From the NCBI GenBank assembly GCA_022495995.1, contig JAFEMH010005397.1, positions 62,001 through 126,000 of the forward strand: DNA of 64,000 bases, written 5' to 3'. How positions within the stretch are numbered: the stretch's first letter is position 1; every line of letters begins with the position of its first letter. A model generated the notes under the pieces. The model searched no databases and was not told the DNA's origin. It was given only the letters and a program-made list of their open reading frames with translations. Shown here piece after piece: positions 36,366 to 49,000 of this stretch. This stretch comes from Adenophora triphylla var. japonica (Eukaryota > Streptophyta > Magnoliopsida > Asterales > Campanulaceae). Both the position numbers and the translations under genes were made by a program.

Positions 36366-37250
36366 CAGAACAAATACATATTACAATTAACAATATTAAT
36401 ATTCAATTCAACCATACAAAATAACAAGTTTGATTGAAATATGAAACATAAGTAATAACATTGTCTTAGTAATAGTAAGCAAATAAGATCTAAACAAATA
36501 CATATTACAATTAACAATATTAATATTCAACCATACAAAATAACAAGTTTGATTGAAACATGAAACATTAATAATAACATCACAATAATAACATCACTGA
36601 TGAGAGCTGAGGTTTGTCCCCGATAGTAGGTCTCGACGGGAAGAACGCCTCTGTGCACGAGCAAAGCTGGCTCTCGAATGCATCGTAGTCAAATAATCCT
36701 CTGAAACTGGCTCGTAACTCCGGGGCTCTGTCTGCATCGCCCAAGCCTCCAGCTGCGTATATCGGGCTCCCAAAATGGCAGTTTCATCTTCCAACCCCAG
36801 GAAATTACCTAACCCGGCTTGCGTCATCAATTCTGTTACTAACGTCTCTAAACCCAAATCCCTCAACACCGGCAAATGAAGGAAAGTGGTGACTTGAAAT
36901 TTCCTACCCTCCAAATTCCGCCATTTTTTCTTTTGAGCGGCGGTCAATTGGGTCAATCCCATAAACGGCGTCAATGATGCATTAGGGGAAGTGGAATCAT
37001 TTGGGACTACGGGCGGCGGGTTTTATCTACCCCTCTTGTTGCTACCCCCTCTACCGTCTCTCTCCTTAGAAGGCATATTTTCAACACAAAAACCACCTAT
37101 ATATAAGACGGAGAGACACAAATTTTAGTAATAACATTGTCTTAGTAAATAGTAAGCACATAAGACCTAAACAAATACATATTATATAGAAGTAACAATA
37201 TTAATATTCAACCATACAAAAATAACAAGTTTGATTGAAACATGAAACTT
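36366..37250. repeat. 70-bp segment repeated three times around the Athila-like ORF
   Basis: ACAAATACATATTACAATTAAC...ATACAAAATAACAAGTTTGATTGAAACATGAAAC occurs at about 36367-36445, 36495-36570 and 37170-37245. Two copies lie downstream and one upstream of the minus-strand ORF at 36594-37076. The repeats may have mediated duplication of the segment. Confidence 0.65.
36594..37076 (-). pseudogene. Athila-ORF1-like protein fragment, one nonsense codon
   Basis: ATG at 37074-37076 (MPSKERDGRGGSNKRGR), TAA at 37023-37025, then open to 36594. The central region has WRNLEGRKFQVTTFLHLPVL, LGLETLV and QAGLGNFLGLED, reminiscent of the DNA- or RNA-binding ORF1-like proteins of Athila-type Gypsy elements, followed by an Arg/Ser-rich tail. 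It sits between TnpD and the TnpA-like gene in the same orientation. It may be captured from a retrotransposon or be an accessory ORF of this CACTA family. The family call is weak. Confidence 0.35.
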
Positions 37251-37311
37251 AAGTAATAACATTGTCTTAGTAAATAGTAAGCAAATAAGATCTAAACAAA
37301 TACTACTCAAA

Positions 37312-40300
37312 CTAATCATCATCATTATCGGCCATATCAACATCATCATTATCGGTCATATCAACATCTAGGTCATTGATATTAGTAGTTTCAATCTTGA
37401 CCCCATCAACTCCCTCTCGCACCCACGATGCTTCTTCGTTAGCAACATTTTCATCCAGTTTTGTGAGCAAAATGGTACCAATTGTGGAATCGAATCAAAC
37501 TTGTTTATCATCATTTGAATATATGTCAAAACTATCTCTTGGTGTAATCCTCATCACAAATTTCCAATCACTTTCTATAGGATCTTTAACATACCAAACT
37601 TGCTCGCCTTGAGATGCTAATATGAATGGTTCATCACCAACTCGATTATCCTTATACAACTTGTGATTGAAGTTTACAAGAGTAAATTTTTGCTCATCTT
37701 CCATCTTGCTCGTCCGGTTATCAACCCAATCACATTTAAACAATACAAATCTTATTGAGTTGCTATAACGAATTTCAAGGATCTCAATCAACTCCCGTAG
37801 AAGTTAACATCCCCTACAATGGGATTATTATCCTTTCGGCTTGCAAAACTTGTCACACTTGCATTCAAACATGACTCCACTATTTTGAGTTTTCCTCCGT
37901 CTATCGACATCCTTCACTCGAAATCGAAAACCATTTATTATGTAAGACTTATACCGCCTCGCATCCATATGAGGACCCAATGCAAGACTCGTAATTCTTT
38001 CGGGCACTACATCTTTCGTCGTGCATACCTTTTATAAAAAACAAAATTTAATAAGAAAATATTTAAAACGATAAATTGAAACTATTATATGAAGGTGGTT
38101 TCATACTTACATAATCCTTAAACCAGCTAACAAACTTATCATTATGTTCTTTCTCTATAAGATGTCGTTGATTACGAGGTAGTGTCTCCCTCAAATGTAC
38201 ACGATGCATTCTGAGCAGATTGAAAATATGAATTAAGTATTAATTTGAAATATAAAAGATATAAGGAATGTAAGCCTCATGTAAGGAATCACTTACTCTA
38301 GGTATTGTTCAACATCTTCAGCATTGAAAAGCACATATCTATGCGCTTGTACTCGTGTGATGTAATCAAGGGTAATTACCTCTTCTTTTCCTACAAAGCG
38401 GCCTAACTCATCACCTTCATCATCATTTCTTCTAGGACGATTGGACTTTGTCTCAATGTCATCCAAATATTGCGTACAAAAAGTCATGCATTCTTCAGCC
38501 ACAATTGCCTTAGCTATGGAGGCCTCGGGATGGGCTCGATTTCGAACATATAATTTTAATGTAAGTAGAAACCTACAAAAACATTTACTTATGCTAAAGC
38601 ATATGTAAAAAGGAATTTAACTTTTTTCAAAGTAAATTTAATATGGATGTACCTCTCTACCTGATACATCCAACGAAATTGTATTGGGCCTGCTAGCAAG
38701 GCCTCCTCGGCTAAATGCACCGGCAAGTGCTCCATAACATCAAAGAAAGCTGGTGGGAATATTTTCTCGAGAGCGCATAGTGTGACAACCATCCGATCTT
38801 GTATCTTTTCGAGATCAGCAAGTGTATTCACCTTTGAGGATAATTGCCTAAAGAAATTTGCCAACTCAATGATGGCTTTTACAATAGAAGTAGGCAACGC
38901 TTTTCGAACAGCTAAAGGGAGTAGTTGTTGGAGCAAAATATGACTATCATGGCTCTTAAGACCCCAAATAGTTCTTTCCTCTAGATGTACACAACGAGAT
39001 ATGTTTGACGAGTAGCCATCAGGGACTTTGACTCCCTTTAGAACTTTCAAGAATGTGTCTTTATGCTTCTTACTCATTGTAAACTGAGCCGGAGGCATAA
39101 TATCTTTGCCAGATGGAAGCTTTTGTAGATGCAATGGTTTTCGAATGTTCATCTCTTTTAGGTCTTTTCTTGCTTTATCATTATCTTTTGATTTCCCCGC
39201 AGTACCTAACAGAGTATGTAGCACATTATCACACACATTTTTTCAATGTGCATAACATCAAGATTATGACGAACATGATTATTTGCCCAATATGGCAACT
39301 CAAAGAAGATACTCCTCTTTTTCCAATTGTGACACAACTTAGGAACCTTTCTTTTCTCCAACTTGGCTTGTTGCTTCTCACCCTCTTCTCTTTTCCTCTT
39401 TTTAATAACATCTTCTATTTTATACCCTGTTTCCATATTTTCAACTTGTTTAAGAAATTTTGTTCCAAACAATAACTTGGGCTTCTCTCTCACTTCATGA
39501 GTACCATCAAAAGAGCCTTTATCCTTACGAAAAGCATGACTCCTAGGCAAGAAGCGTCGATGACCAATATAACAATACTTGCCACCATGATCCAACCATC
39601 GTGCTTGAGGTCTCACATTGCAACAAGGGCAAGCATATTCACCTTTAGTGCTCCATCCAGACAACATTGCATATGCAGGAAAGTCATTTATTGTCCATAA
39701 TAGTGAAGCTCATAAAGTAAACAACTCGTTCCTTGATGCATCACAAGTTGATATACCATCTTCCCACAATTCCTTCAACTCATCAATTAACGGTTGGAGA
39801 TACACATCTATCTTGTTGCCCGGCCCTTTTGGGCCTTGAGTAAACACCGACAAGAAGAAATATGGCTGTTTCATGCATAACCAAGGTGGAAGATTGTATG
39901 GCATAAGCACAACCGGCCAAGTACTGTGAGATATAGTCATTGTTCTGAAAGGATTAAATCCATCAGATGCTAATCCCAATCTAACATTTCGAATTTCACT
40001 TGAAAATAATGGATAACGTTCATCGAATTCCTTCCACGCACGAGAGTCTCGGGATGCCTCAAAGACACCATCGTCTATTCTTTTCTCGGCATGCCATCTC
40101 ATGAGTATCGCGGTCTTAGATGACCAATACAACCTTTGCAACCTTGGCTTTAAGGGAAAATACCATACTTTCTTCATCGCTACCTGCTTGGGAAGTTTAT
40201 TCTTGCCACTTGTTTCCGCACCTTCACCGCTACCCCCTTCTTCTTGTTGCTTATATCTAGAGGCTCCACAAATTTCACATTTAGTAAGTTTTTCGATTTC

Positions 40301-40986
40301 ATTTCGAAACAACATACAATGATTAATGCACGCGTCCCACGTTTTATAACTAAAACCCAAATCCGCTAGTCATCTTGTACGCCTCACGATAGGAACTTGG
40401 CACTTTCGCCGACCGAGGCAATGCCCTAATGAAAATTTTTAATAAAGAAGTAAATCCCTTATCGGTCACTCGATAATTAGCCTTCCAAAGGCATAAGTTC
40501 TACAATAAATGAGAGTACTGTAAACTTATCACACCCTTCCCACAGGGCTTGATCAGCATCTCTCAAAAGTCTAAGAAACTTTGCGGTGGATGCATCTGAT
40601 TGTACGATTTCTTCAATTCCTGGCTGGTTACTATCCGGCATACCCATCCCTTCATGTACCATTCGCCTCATACAATATTGCATGCCCAATTCAATTTCAA
40701 TGCCATCTTCAGTTGTCCTATCATTATTATCATTCTTACGCGCCGAAATGTACTCTTCCCCGTGCCTAATCCAATTCTTGTAATCTTTTTGAAATCCCAC
40801 TTCAATACAATGTGATCTCACGGTTGCACGGTCTTTTTGGTAACGATTTGCGCATTTTTTACAAGGACAATATATTTCTTTAACACCAACAGACTTTTTT
40901 GAGAATGCAAAATCGAGAAAGTTGTCAACCCCAGACAAATACTCATTTGAAATTCGATTATCCAAATCAATCCAACTTTTGTCCAT
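37312..40986 (-). pseudogene. tnpD: CACTA TnpD (TNP2-type) transposase of element 3, broken
   Basis: The N-terminal Transpos_assoc-type domain is present (MDKSWIDL, YCPCKKCANRY, HCIEVGF; 40986 to about 40770). Then come WDACINHCMLF, RLYWSSKTAILMRWHAE, SDGFNPFRTM, YNLPPWLC, MLSGWSTKGEYACPCC, HNLDVMHIEK, LKSHDSHILLQQLLP, FFDVMEHLPVHLAEEA and RFRVKDVD. The end is DUF4216-like, LFKCDWVDN with FILASQGEQVWYV. Damage visible: frameshifts near 40488 and 40365 (extra T), TGA at 39710-39712 where the frame continues (FTL then ASLLWTINDF), loss of one A in an A-run near 39230, and TGA at 37495-37497 before an in-frame acidic tail ending at 37312. Introns fall at about 38580-38560 and 38290-38210. Unlike the TnpD of element 2, it keeps the N-terminal domain. 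Confidence 0.88.
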
Positions 40987-40999
40987 ATATGACTTGACT

Positions 41000-42540
41000 T
41001 GATATTTTTAACGTTAAAATACAACCTATATATAAGACCGAGAGACACAAATTTTAGAATAAAAATAAACTCATAAACAAACATAGTCTAAATATGTACA
41101 ACTTTTGGCTCGATATAGATAATATACATTGTTGGAGCCTAGCCTATTAGTCGAACTTGGGCCCATGATATAGTATAACCCTATGACAACATTCATTCGT
41201 TCTCTCTCACAAGCCCCCCCCCTAATTGAGAAGCTAATTTAAGGAACTAGGTTGATGTGCAAAAGAATATGCACATGCAACAAAAGATTTGGAACTATTT
41301 TTAGGAACTAGGTTGATGTGCACAACATTATTTTTTGTAAACACATCTGTACCCATGATTCCTACCCTGCAGACCTTGAACTGATTTTGAAGTATTGAAC
41401 ACCTAGTTTAATGGGTAGGAATGAAGTCACTCTTTAACTAGGATTCAAATGAAGTCACTCTTTAACTAGGATTCAAGTACAACTTTAGTACAATAATGTG
41501 GAACTTGAATTGGTTCAAATGGATAATGGGAAATGTGTTAAATATTGTCTTAAAAAGGGTTGAGAGGCAATTATGAAACTTGAACCAAAGTGGATAAAAC
41601 ATGGTAATTGAACTTGGAACCTTTATAGAAGGTGTACAAGGTTATATTATGAACGCGTAGGGTTACTTGTATGTTGTTATACCTCTACGTGGTTATATGT
41701 ATGTGGTTATTGGGTTAAATGGTGCATAAAAGGTATGGTTCATTACTTTATTGATTGATACATAAGTGGCAATACCCTGTTACTAAATTATACCTTGGGT
41801 ATTGAATGTGTAGGCCTCATATATGATATATGGTGCCTTATGTGGTTATATTTATAGGGTTGTGGGTTCAAATAATGGGTAGATCATGTAATACCCTAAG
41901 TGCTTAATTGGAACCTTTATAGAAGTGTTCCACCTTATGACCTGAATGCGTAGGACTACTTACTTCAAAATCAGTTCAATACTTCAAAATCAGTTCATTT
42001 GAATCCTAGTTAAAGAGTGGCTCTCGAATGCATATATTGGTAAACACATCTGTACCCATGATTCCTACTTTGTTACAGGTATAAACTAACGACACTAATA
42101 TTCCGAGTTGAGAAATTTTCTTTTAATACATCATTGGTTGTGAGGCATGAGAAACAATGATATAATGAACCAAAAAAATGAGTACAGTTCGAAGCTAATA
42201 TCATCTCTACATTGGAGGCAGCACAGAGATGAGACCAAAAGGAAATGGAAAATAGCAGTTAAAAACACATAATGGCATTCATGTCCAAAATCCAAAAATT
42301 AAACCAATTCATGTCTAGAGTATGAGCCATGAACTCAAAAATTAAACCAATTCCATGAGAAAGAAATATTAATGCTGAGAATGTTCTTATTACACAAAGA
42401 ATTCCGCTCCTAGCTAGCAGTGCTTATTATCAGGTAGCATGAACTCAAAAATTAAAACTGGGAGCATAAAATAGAGAGTATGAGCCATGAACATAGAACA
42501 AAAACCAAAAATTAAAACTAAATACGCTATATCTACCTGC
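41000..42540. other. Non-coding right interior of CACTA element 3
   Basis: AACTAGGTTGATGTGCA is repeated at 41248 and 41307. GAAGTCACTCTTTAACTAGGATTCAA is in tandem at 41424 and 41450. An inverted partner (GAATCCTAGTTAAAGAGTG) occurs at 42001. No gene is seen. It probably includes the promoter of the minus-strand TnpD. Confidence 0.45.
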
Positions 42541-42800
42541 TGATTTGGTCAAAGGCGTCGGATTTTCTTGCCCTAGCTATGGAGGAGAGAAGCTATGGAG
42601 GAGAGAAAGAGAGACTGAGATACAGATCGAAGAAATAAACAAAAACCAAAAATTAAAAGTAATTAAATACGCTATACCTACCTGATTTTGGTCACCGGCG
42701 TCGGATTTCCAAGCCCTAGCTATGGAGGAGAGAAGCTCTGTAGTAGGAGAGAGAGGGAGATGGAGATACCGCGAAACTGAATAGGGAAATTTGGTTTTCC
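42541..42800 (-). promoter_or_regulatory. Duplicated 5'-leader-like segment upstream of TnpD, element 3
   Basis: A block containing GGCGTCGGATTTNCNNGCCCTAGCTATGGAGGAGAGAAGC occurs at about 42552-42600 and again at 42700-42742, about 148 bp apart. Each is followed by GAGAGAGA purine runs. Read on the minus strand these are CT-rich leaders typical of CACTA transcription starts. The role is inferred from position only. Confidence 0.35.
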
Positions 42801-42809
42801 CGGTATTTA

Positions 42810-43100
42810 ATAACATTTACGGCGGATATTGTACACCGCCGTAAATAATGGTATTATTTACGGCGGACGCGTATCAACCGCCGATAATAAGTACCTATAT
42901 ACGGCGGCTACTGATATACCGCCGTATATAACCTCGATCTCGTATACGTACACGTTAAATATACGTACATTACTTATTTACGGCGGACGCGTCCGCCGTA
43001 TATATTAGTTATTTACGGCGGCTGTACATACCGCCGTATATATAATATATATACGGCGGACGCGTGTTCACCGCCGTATATGAGCGCCGTAAAAAGACTG
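42810..43100. repeat. Right subterminal repeats of CACTA element 3
   Basis: Inverted ACGGCGG/CCGCCGT motifs (TTTACGGCGGACGCGTCCGCCG, ATATACGGCGG) run up to the terminal TTTCTTGTAGTG. GGACGCGT occurs several times and is specific to this end. Confidence 0.8.
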
Positions 43101-43313
43101 CTTTCTTGTAGTGCAAGAAGCTGATACGAGAGTTGTACAAGGTTCTTTTGGTAGATTGACTAAACGTATTAAGAGTACAGTGCCAACAATCACACTTCCT
43201 TCAAAATATTTTACTGGTAAGTTCACTTTTACTTGATTCTAATTCAATTTATTAATTTAATTTGTGTAACATGAATATGTGACTTACATTATTACATTTT
43301 GTCTTATTATATA

Positions 43314-43564
43314 CTCCTTGTGTTCCGGAATGATAGTCCTACTTTGTCCGTTGTTACTATGAAGGAACTTTGAGCAATGACTAAGGCTACTTTTCATTAT
43401 CTTAATGAGAATCTAAAATTCTGTATTGGTAGTATTTATAATGTTGTATAAATAACAATTTTGAAATTTTCATTAGAATAATTAAAAGTACCCTTAACTA
43501 TTGATCATAGTTCCTTTGTAATAACAACGAAAAAAGTTGGACTATCATTCTGGGACATAGGGGG
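43314..43564. mobile_element. Stowaway-type MITE in a Rep-helicase intron
   Basis: It begins CTCCTTGTGTTCCGGAATGA after TA (43312-43313) and ends ATTCTGGGACATAGGGGG. The right target TA has decayed. It lies entirely in the intron 43217-43585 of the Helitron gene and is related to the MITE at 30290. Confidence 0.75.
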
Positions 43565-45551
43565 TCTAAGATTGATTTTTATTAGGACATCATTCAAGGC
43601 CTAATGTGCGAAACAAGAATTCAGTGGTTCCCCTAATGTCAATTGAGCAAATTATTTCAACTTATGCTGAAGGAGAATCAAATGTTCAGGATACATGTAT
43701 TTTAGATAATTCAAGTGGGAACAATGTTCATTTATCTCCACATCCAAGTAAGTATTTGCTTACTAATAAGTTAACATTTAATTATAAATGTATGAATTTT
43801 TGTATTATTAATAGAAATTTAATATATTAGGTACAATATTGGAAATTGATACCACTGGTACATCTTTAATGGAACGAAGATTGGCAAACTCATTTAAACG
43901 TGGTAATCATCTTCGTGCAGTACACAATGTGGATTCTTCATCGTCTTTACGTGAGTATAAATATATTTTTCAAATTTCATCAGTAATATAGTACTTATTA
44001 TTATTGTTTTTAAAATTAGTGATTATTGTGACAGAAGGTTTCATCCATGATATTGTTTATATTGTGAGATAAAATGTGTTTAATATGCTACATCCATAAC
44101 GGTTCGAATCACTATCTTTTTTATTACACCTGTCTTACTTGATAGAATGTATCAAATATGTATCGCTCTTATGAACACATAATTGTTTATTTAACTCTTT
44201 TCATATTGCTTTTATACTTCTTATACGTTTTATTTGTTTTTTAGAATATTGGGATATTGGAGATGCGAGTTATAATTGTACGTTTTGTGGAGCATATTTT
44301 TGGTATGTAGAGAGGTTAAAACGAAATGTTAATTCTCGATCGCCAAAATATGGGTTGTGTTGCATCCATGGGAAAATTCAACTTCCTATAGTCAAGGCTC
44401 CTCCATCTCTGTTACGTACGTTGATGTTTGGTGCTTCAGAAAGGAGTCAACATTTTATGAAGAACATTCGCTCTTACAACAATATGTTTTGTTTCACATC
44501 AATGGGAGGGAAAATAGATAGGAGTGTAAATCAAGGGGGTTCTCCTCCTGTGTTTAGACTAAACGGGCAGAATTACCATAGAATTGGTACTTTGTTACCG
44601 TCATCTGGTGAACAACCAAAGTTCGCACAGTTGTATATATATGATACCGAGAATGAAGTTGCTAATCGTAAAGCATCTGTCAGGTATATTACTTTATTTA
44701 TATACATTATTAATTTTTTCAACCAGTACCAAGAATGAGAATAAAAAGTTGTTCTTATTGTGAAAAATATCTTTTATTTCAGGTCAGATGGTAATACAAG
44801 TGATTTGCAAGATGATATAGTCGAAGACTTGAAAACAATGTTAGATGAGAACAATGTATTGGTTCAATCATTTCGTATGGCAAAGGAGAAATTGTTTTCT
44901 CAAGAACCGACTGAAGTTACTCTGAAATTGGTTAGTCGACGGGAACGCGATGCTAGAGTGTACAATTTGCCTTCAACGTCTGAAGTAGCTGCATTAATAG
45001 TTGGTGATTTTGATAGTTCATTGGTCGAAAGGGATATTATTATTCAGTCTAGAAAGGGTCAACTTCAGCGTATAAATCAGCTTAATCCTTCATATCTTAG
45101 TCTTCAATATCCTTTATTGTTTCCATATGGCGAAGATGGCTATAGAGAAGGTATTCCATTTCATTGTAGCAGAGAAGGAAATACAGGAAGGAAAATGGAT
45201 AGTATTCGGGAGTATTTTGCTTATCATTTACATGAACGAGATTGTGATTCAAAGATTGTATTGTCTTCTAAGAGATTATTTCAACAATATTTGGTGGATG
45301 CTTATGCAATGATTGAATCATCTTGTTTGAATTATATTCGATTTAATCAGAAGCAACTGCGGACTGAAATGTATAAGGGATTACAAGAGGTTGTTTTTGA
45401 CTGGGGATTGTGATGCAACGAAATTAGGGAGGAGAATCATTTTGCCTTCTTCATTTACAGGTGGTGTGAGATATATGGTTCAGAACTATCAAGATGCAAT
45501 GGCTATTTGCAAATGGGTTGGATATCCTGATTTATTTTTGACAGTGACATG

Positions 45552-46092
45552 TAATCCAAAGTGGCCTGAAATTGTTCGTTGTGTAGAAAAAGATAGTCTG
45601 AAAGCTGAAGATCGACCTGATATTATATGTCGTATATTTTAAGCGAAACTTGATGGAATGATAAAGGATATTAGGAAGAACAAAATTTTCGGTGAAATAT
45701 ACTATTTGAGATGCCTATTGAACAAAGTCTGTGGTGACAAGACTTATAGTGAAATTCGTTTTGTTAATGGTCGTCAATGTGATACGTTTCGTGAAGCTTG
45801 CTTTGAATTAGGTTTATTGAATGATGATAAAGAATATATAGAAGGTATTGCTGAAGCAAGTGAATGGTCTACTGCTCATTCAATGAGATCTCTTTTTGCA
45901 ATGCTCCTTATTTCTGGTTCTATGAGTAGACCAGAGTATGTGTGGGATAATCCAAAGTGGCCTGAAATTGTTCGTTGGGTAGAAAAAGATGGTCTGAAAG
46001 CTGAAGATCGACCTGATATTATATGTCGTATATTTAAAGCGAAACTTGATGGAATGATAAAGGATATTAGGAAGAACAAAATTTTCGGTGAA
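45552..46092 (+). repeat. Rep-segment duplication enclosing a copied helicase segment
   Basis: A 145-bp Rep segment (AATCCAAAGTGGCCTGAAAT to TTTTCGGTGAA) is present at 45552-45696 and 45948-46092. Between them 45694-45950 is about 95% or more identical to 47096-47353 of the same gene, which encodes the start of the helicase region (RCLLNKVCG to SRPEYVWD). The left junction shares CGGTGAA between the Rep and helicase sources. The right junction shares ATAA/TAATCC. The first Rep copy also has an extra T (TATATTTTAAGCG vs TATATTTAAAGCG). Confidence 0.9.
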
Positions 46093-49000
46093 GTTAAATC
46101 AGGTATGTGTCATTTTATTTCTTTGTTCTATTTCGTAATATTTATTTCTCTCTATTCTAATTAGTCGTCAATAATGTTACAAATTATACAATATTTCTTA
46201 TTTATATTTCAGTTGTCTATACAATCGAGTTCCAGAAGAGGGGGTTGCCTCATGCACACATATTGTTGTTCCTTGCATCTCAATATAAAACACGTTCTCC
46301 TGATGATATAGATCGTATCATCTCAGCAGAGATACTTGATGAAGAGTCTGACCCTATATATTATAAAGTTGTAAAAGATTTGATGATTCATAGACCGTGT
46401 GGCAAAGAAAGGAAACGTTCTCCGTGTATGATTAATGGAAGATGTTCTAAATATTATTCAAAAAAATTTGTAGAACGCACGACAGTTGATGAGGATGGTT
46501 ATGCAGTATACCGAAGGAGAGACAATGGGAGAACAATAATGAAGAATGGGGTATGCTTGGATAATAGACATGTTGTTCCTCATAATAGGTATTTGTTGGT
46601 GACATATGGTGCACACATAAATGTTGAATGGTGCAATCAATCACGGTCTATCAAGTATTTATTCAAGTACGTACATAAAGGCAATGACAGAGTCACAACA
46701 ACTTTTTGTAAGAGGGGTACTGGTGAAAATGCAGAATCAAATGTTGATGAGATAAAAATGTATTATGATTGTCGGTATGTGTCTTCATGTGAAGCAGCGT
46801 GGAGAATTTATAGATTTGAAATTCAATATAAAGACCCTCCAGTTGAACGTTTGAGTTTTCATTTGCCTAATGAACAAAATGTCATTTTCTCGGATATGGA
46901 TAATATAGAGTCTGTGCTGCAAAGAGATTCAGTTGCTCGAAGTATGTTTTTGGGTTGGATGGAAGCTAACAAGAAGTATTAACTTATTCTCAATTTCCAA
47001 CAAAGTTTGTGTGGAAATCTGACATACGTGAGTGGTTTCCTAGAAAAAGAGGGTTCTCAATTGGGCGAATTTTTTTTGTTCCTCCTGGTTGCGGTGAAAT
47101 ATTCTATTTGAGATGTCTATTGAACAAAGTCTGTGGTGCCAAGACTTATAGTGAAATTCGATTTGTTAATGGTCGTCAATGTGATACGTTTCGTGAAGCT
47201 TGCTTTGAATTAGGTTTATTGAATGATGATAAAGAATATATAGAAGGTATTGCTGAAGCAAGTGAATGGTCTACTGCTCATTCAATGAGATCTCTTTTTG
47301 CAATGCTCCTTATTTCTGGTTCTATGAGTAGACCAGAGTATGTGTGGGATAAATCTTGGAGTCATTTATGTGATGATATATTATATAAGCAACGATCTCT
47401 TCTCAATCATCCAGGTTAGTTTGTTGAACTTTATATTTCAACTTTATTGTTTTTAAAATAATATTATATTATTACAATATTCCTTTATTAAATGCATAAT
47501 TTATTTCTTATTATATTTAGGTTTGATATTAACTGAAGTTCAACTTCGTCATTTTGGACTTGCTGCAATTGAAAAATTATTAAGGCATCAAGGAAGAAGT
47601 CTACTTGAGTTCCCAATGTTGCCATATCCAGATGCTGAGTATTTTCAAATGAAGGCGAATCGTTTAATTCATGATGAAACATGTTATGATCGACAGGAAT
47701 TACAATTACAACTTCAACAACTTTTGCTTCATTTGAATGATGATCAACAGAAATTCTATAATATAATTCTTGATGCGTATTTTGAAGAAATTGGAAAGAT
47801 GTTCTTTGTTTATGGATATGGAGGTACTGGGAAAACATATATTTGGAAAACTCTATCAGCTCGATTACGTTCAAAACGCCATATTGTCCTAAATGTTGCT
47901 TCCAGTGGTATAGCATCTTTATTGTTACTTGGCGGAAGAACAGCTCATTCCAGGTTTGCCATTCCCTTTAATCTTAATGAAGATTCTGTTTGCAATATTT
48001 CTCAAGGCAGCCCTTTAGCTGAACTAATTATGAAATGTCATTTGATTATTTGGGATGAAGCACCGATGATGCATAAACATTGTTTTGAGGCTTTGGATAG
48101 GAGTATGAGGGATATAATGAGAGTTGTTGATCCTAAGAGAAATGATTATGTCTTTGGTGGGAAGACAATTGTTTTTGGTGGTGATTTTAGGCAAATACTT
48201 CCCGTAATTCCAAAAGGCAGTCGACAAGATATTGTTCATGCTTCTATCAATTCATCTTATCTTTGGAATAGTTGTGTTGTATTGAGGTTGACGAAGAATG
48301 TGAGATTGCAAGGTTTAGATTCATCAGCAAATTTTGAGACTTTGAGGCAATTTGGTGATTGGATAGCAAGAATTGGAGATGGAAAAGTTAATGAGCCAAA
48401 TGATGGGATAGTTGATATTGAAATCCCACGTCAGTTTTTGATTGAGAAATTCGATGATCCTATTATTGCAATGTCTGAGAGTATATATCCTGGGTTTAGT
48501 AGTTCTCATCACGATTTATCATATTTTGAAGAAATAGTAATCCTAGCACCTACATTGGATGTTGTTAATGCAATTAATGACTATATGGTGTCTATGAATG
48601 ATCTTGATTCTAGAACTTATTTAAGTTCGGATGTGGCTTCCCATACTGATCGAAATATTGAGTCTTTATCTGATCTTCATACCCCTGAGTTCATGAATAG
48701 TATTTCCATTTTTGGGCTTCCCAATCACATGTTAACTTTGAAAGTTGGAACACCGGTTATGTTGCTTCGTAACATTGATTCTTCAATTGGTCTTTGCAAT
48801 GGTACGCGATTGATTATAACTAGGCTTGGAAATCATGTTTTAGAAGGTGAAGTGATATCGTCTGGAAATGTTGGTCAAAAAGTGTTGATACCCAGAATGT
48901 CTTTGACACCATCAGACACAAGGATTCCTTTTCATTTTGAAAGAAGACAGTTCCCCTTAATGATTTCATATGCAATGACAATTAACAAAAGCCAAGGTCA

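Larger units (their letters stand above)
31996..43113 (-). mobile_element. CACTA element 3, 11.1 kb, TSD CAA, inserted in the Helitron gene
   Basis: The left end CACTACAAGAAA at 31996 is matched by TTTCTTGTAGTG ending at 43113. CAA is duplicated at 31993-31995 and 43114-43116. Subterminal motifs TTTACGGCGG and ATATACGGCGG are dense at 32010-32515 and 42810-43100. Genes run on the minus strand: TnpD (37312-40986), an Athila-like ORF (36594-37076) and a TnpA-like gene (32803-34318). Deleting the element with one CAA rejoins the host codons TCA CTA AGG CAA GAA GCT in frame, proving it entered a coding exon of the Helitron. Confidence 0.95.

Noticed and set aside
36018..36393. Val-, Leu- or Asn-rich open frames
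   Set aside because: Products of the (AAC)n microsatellite read in different frames.
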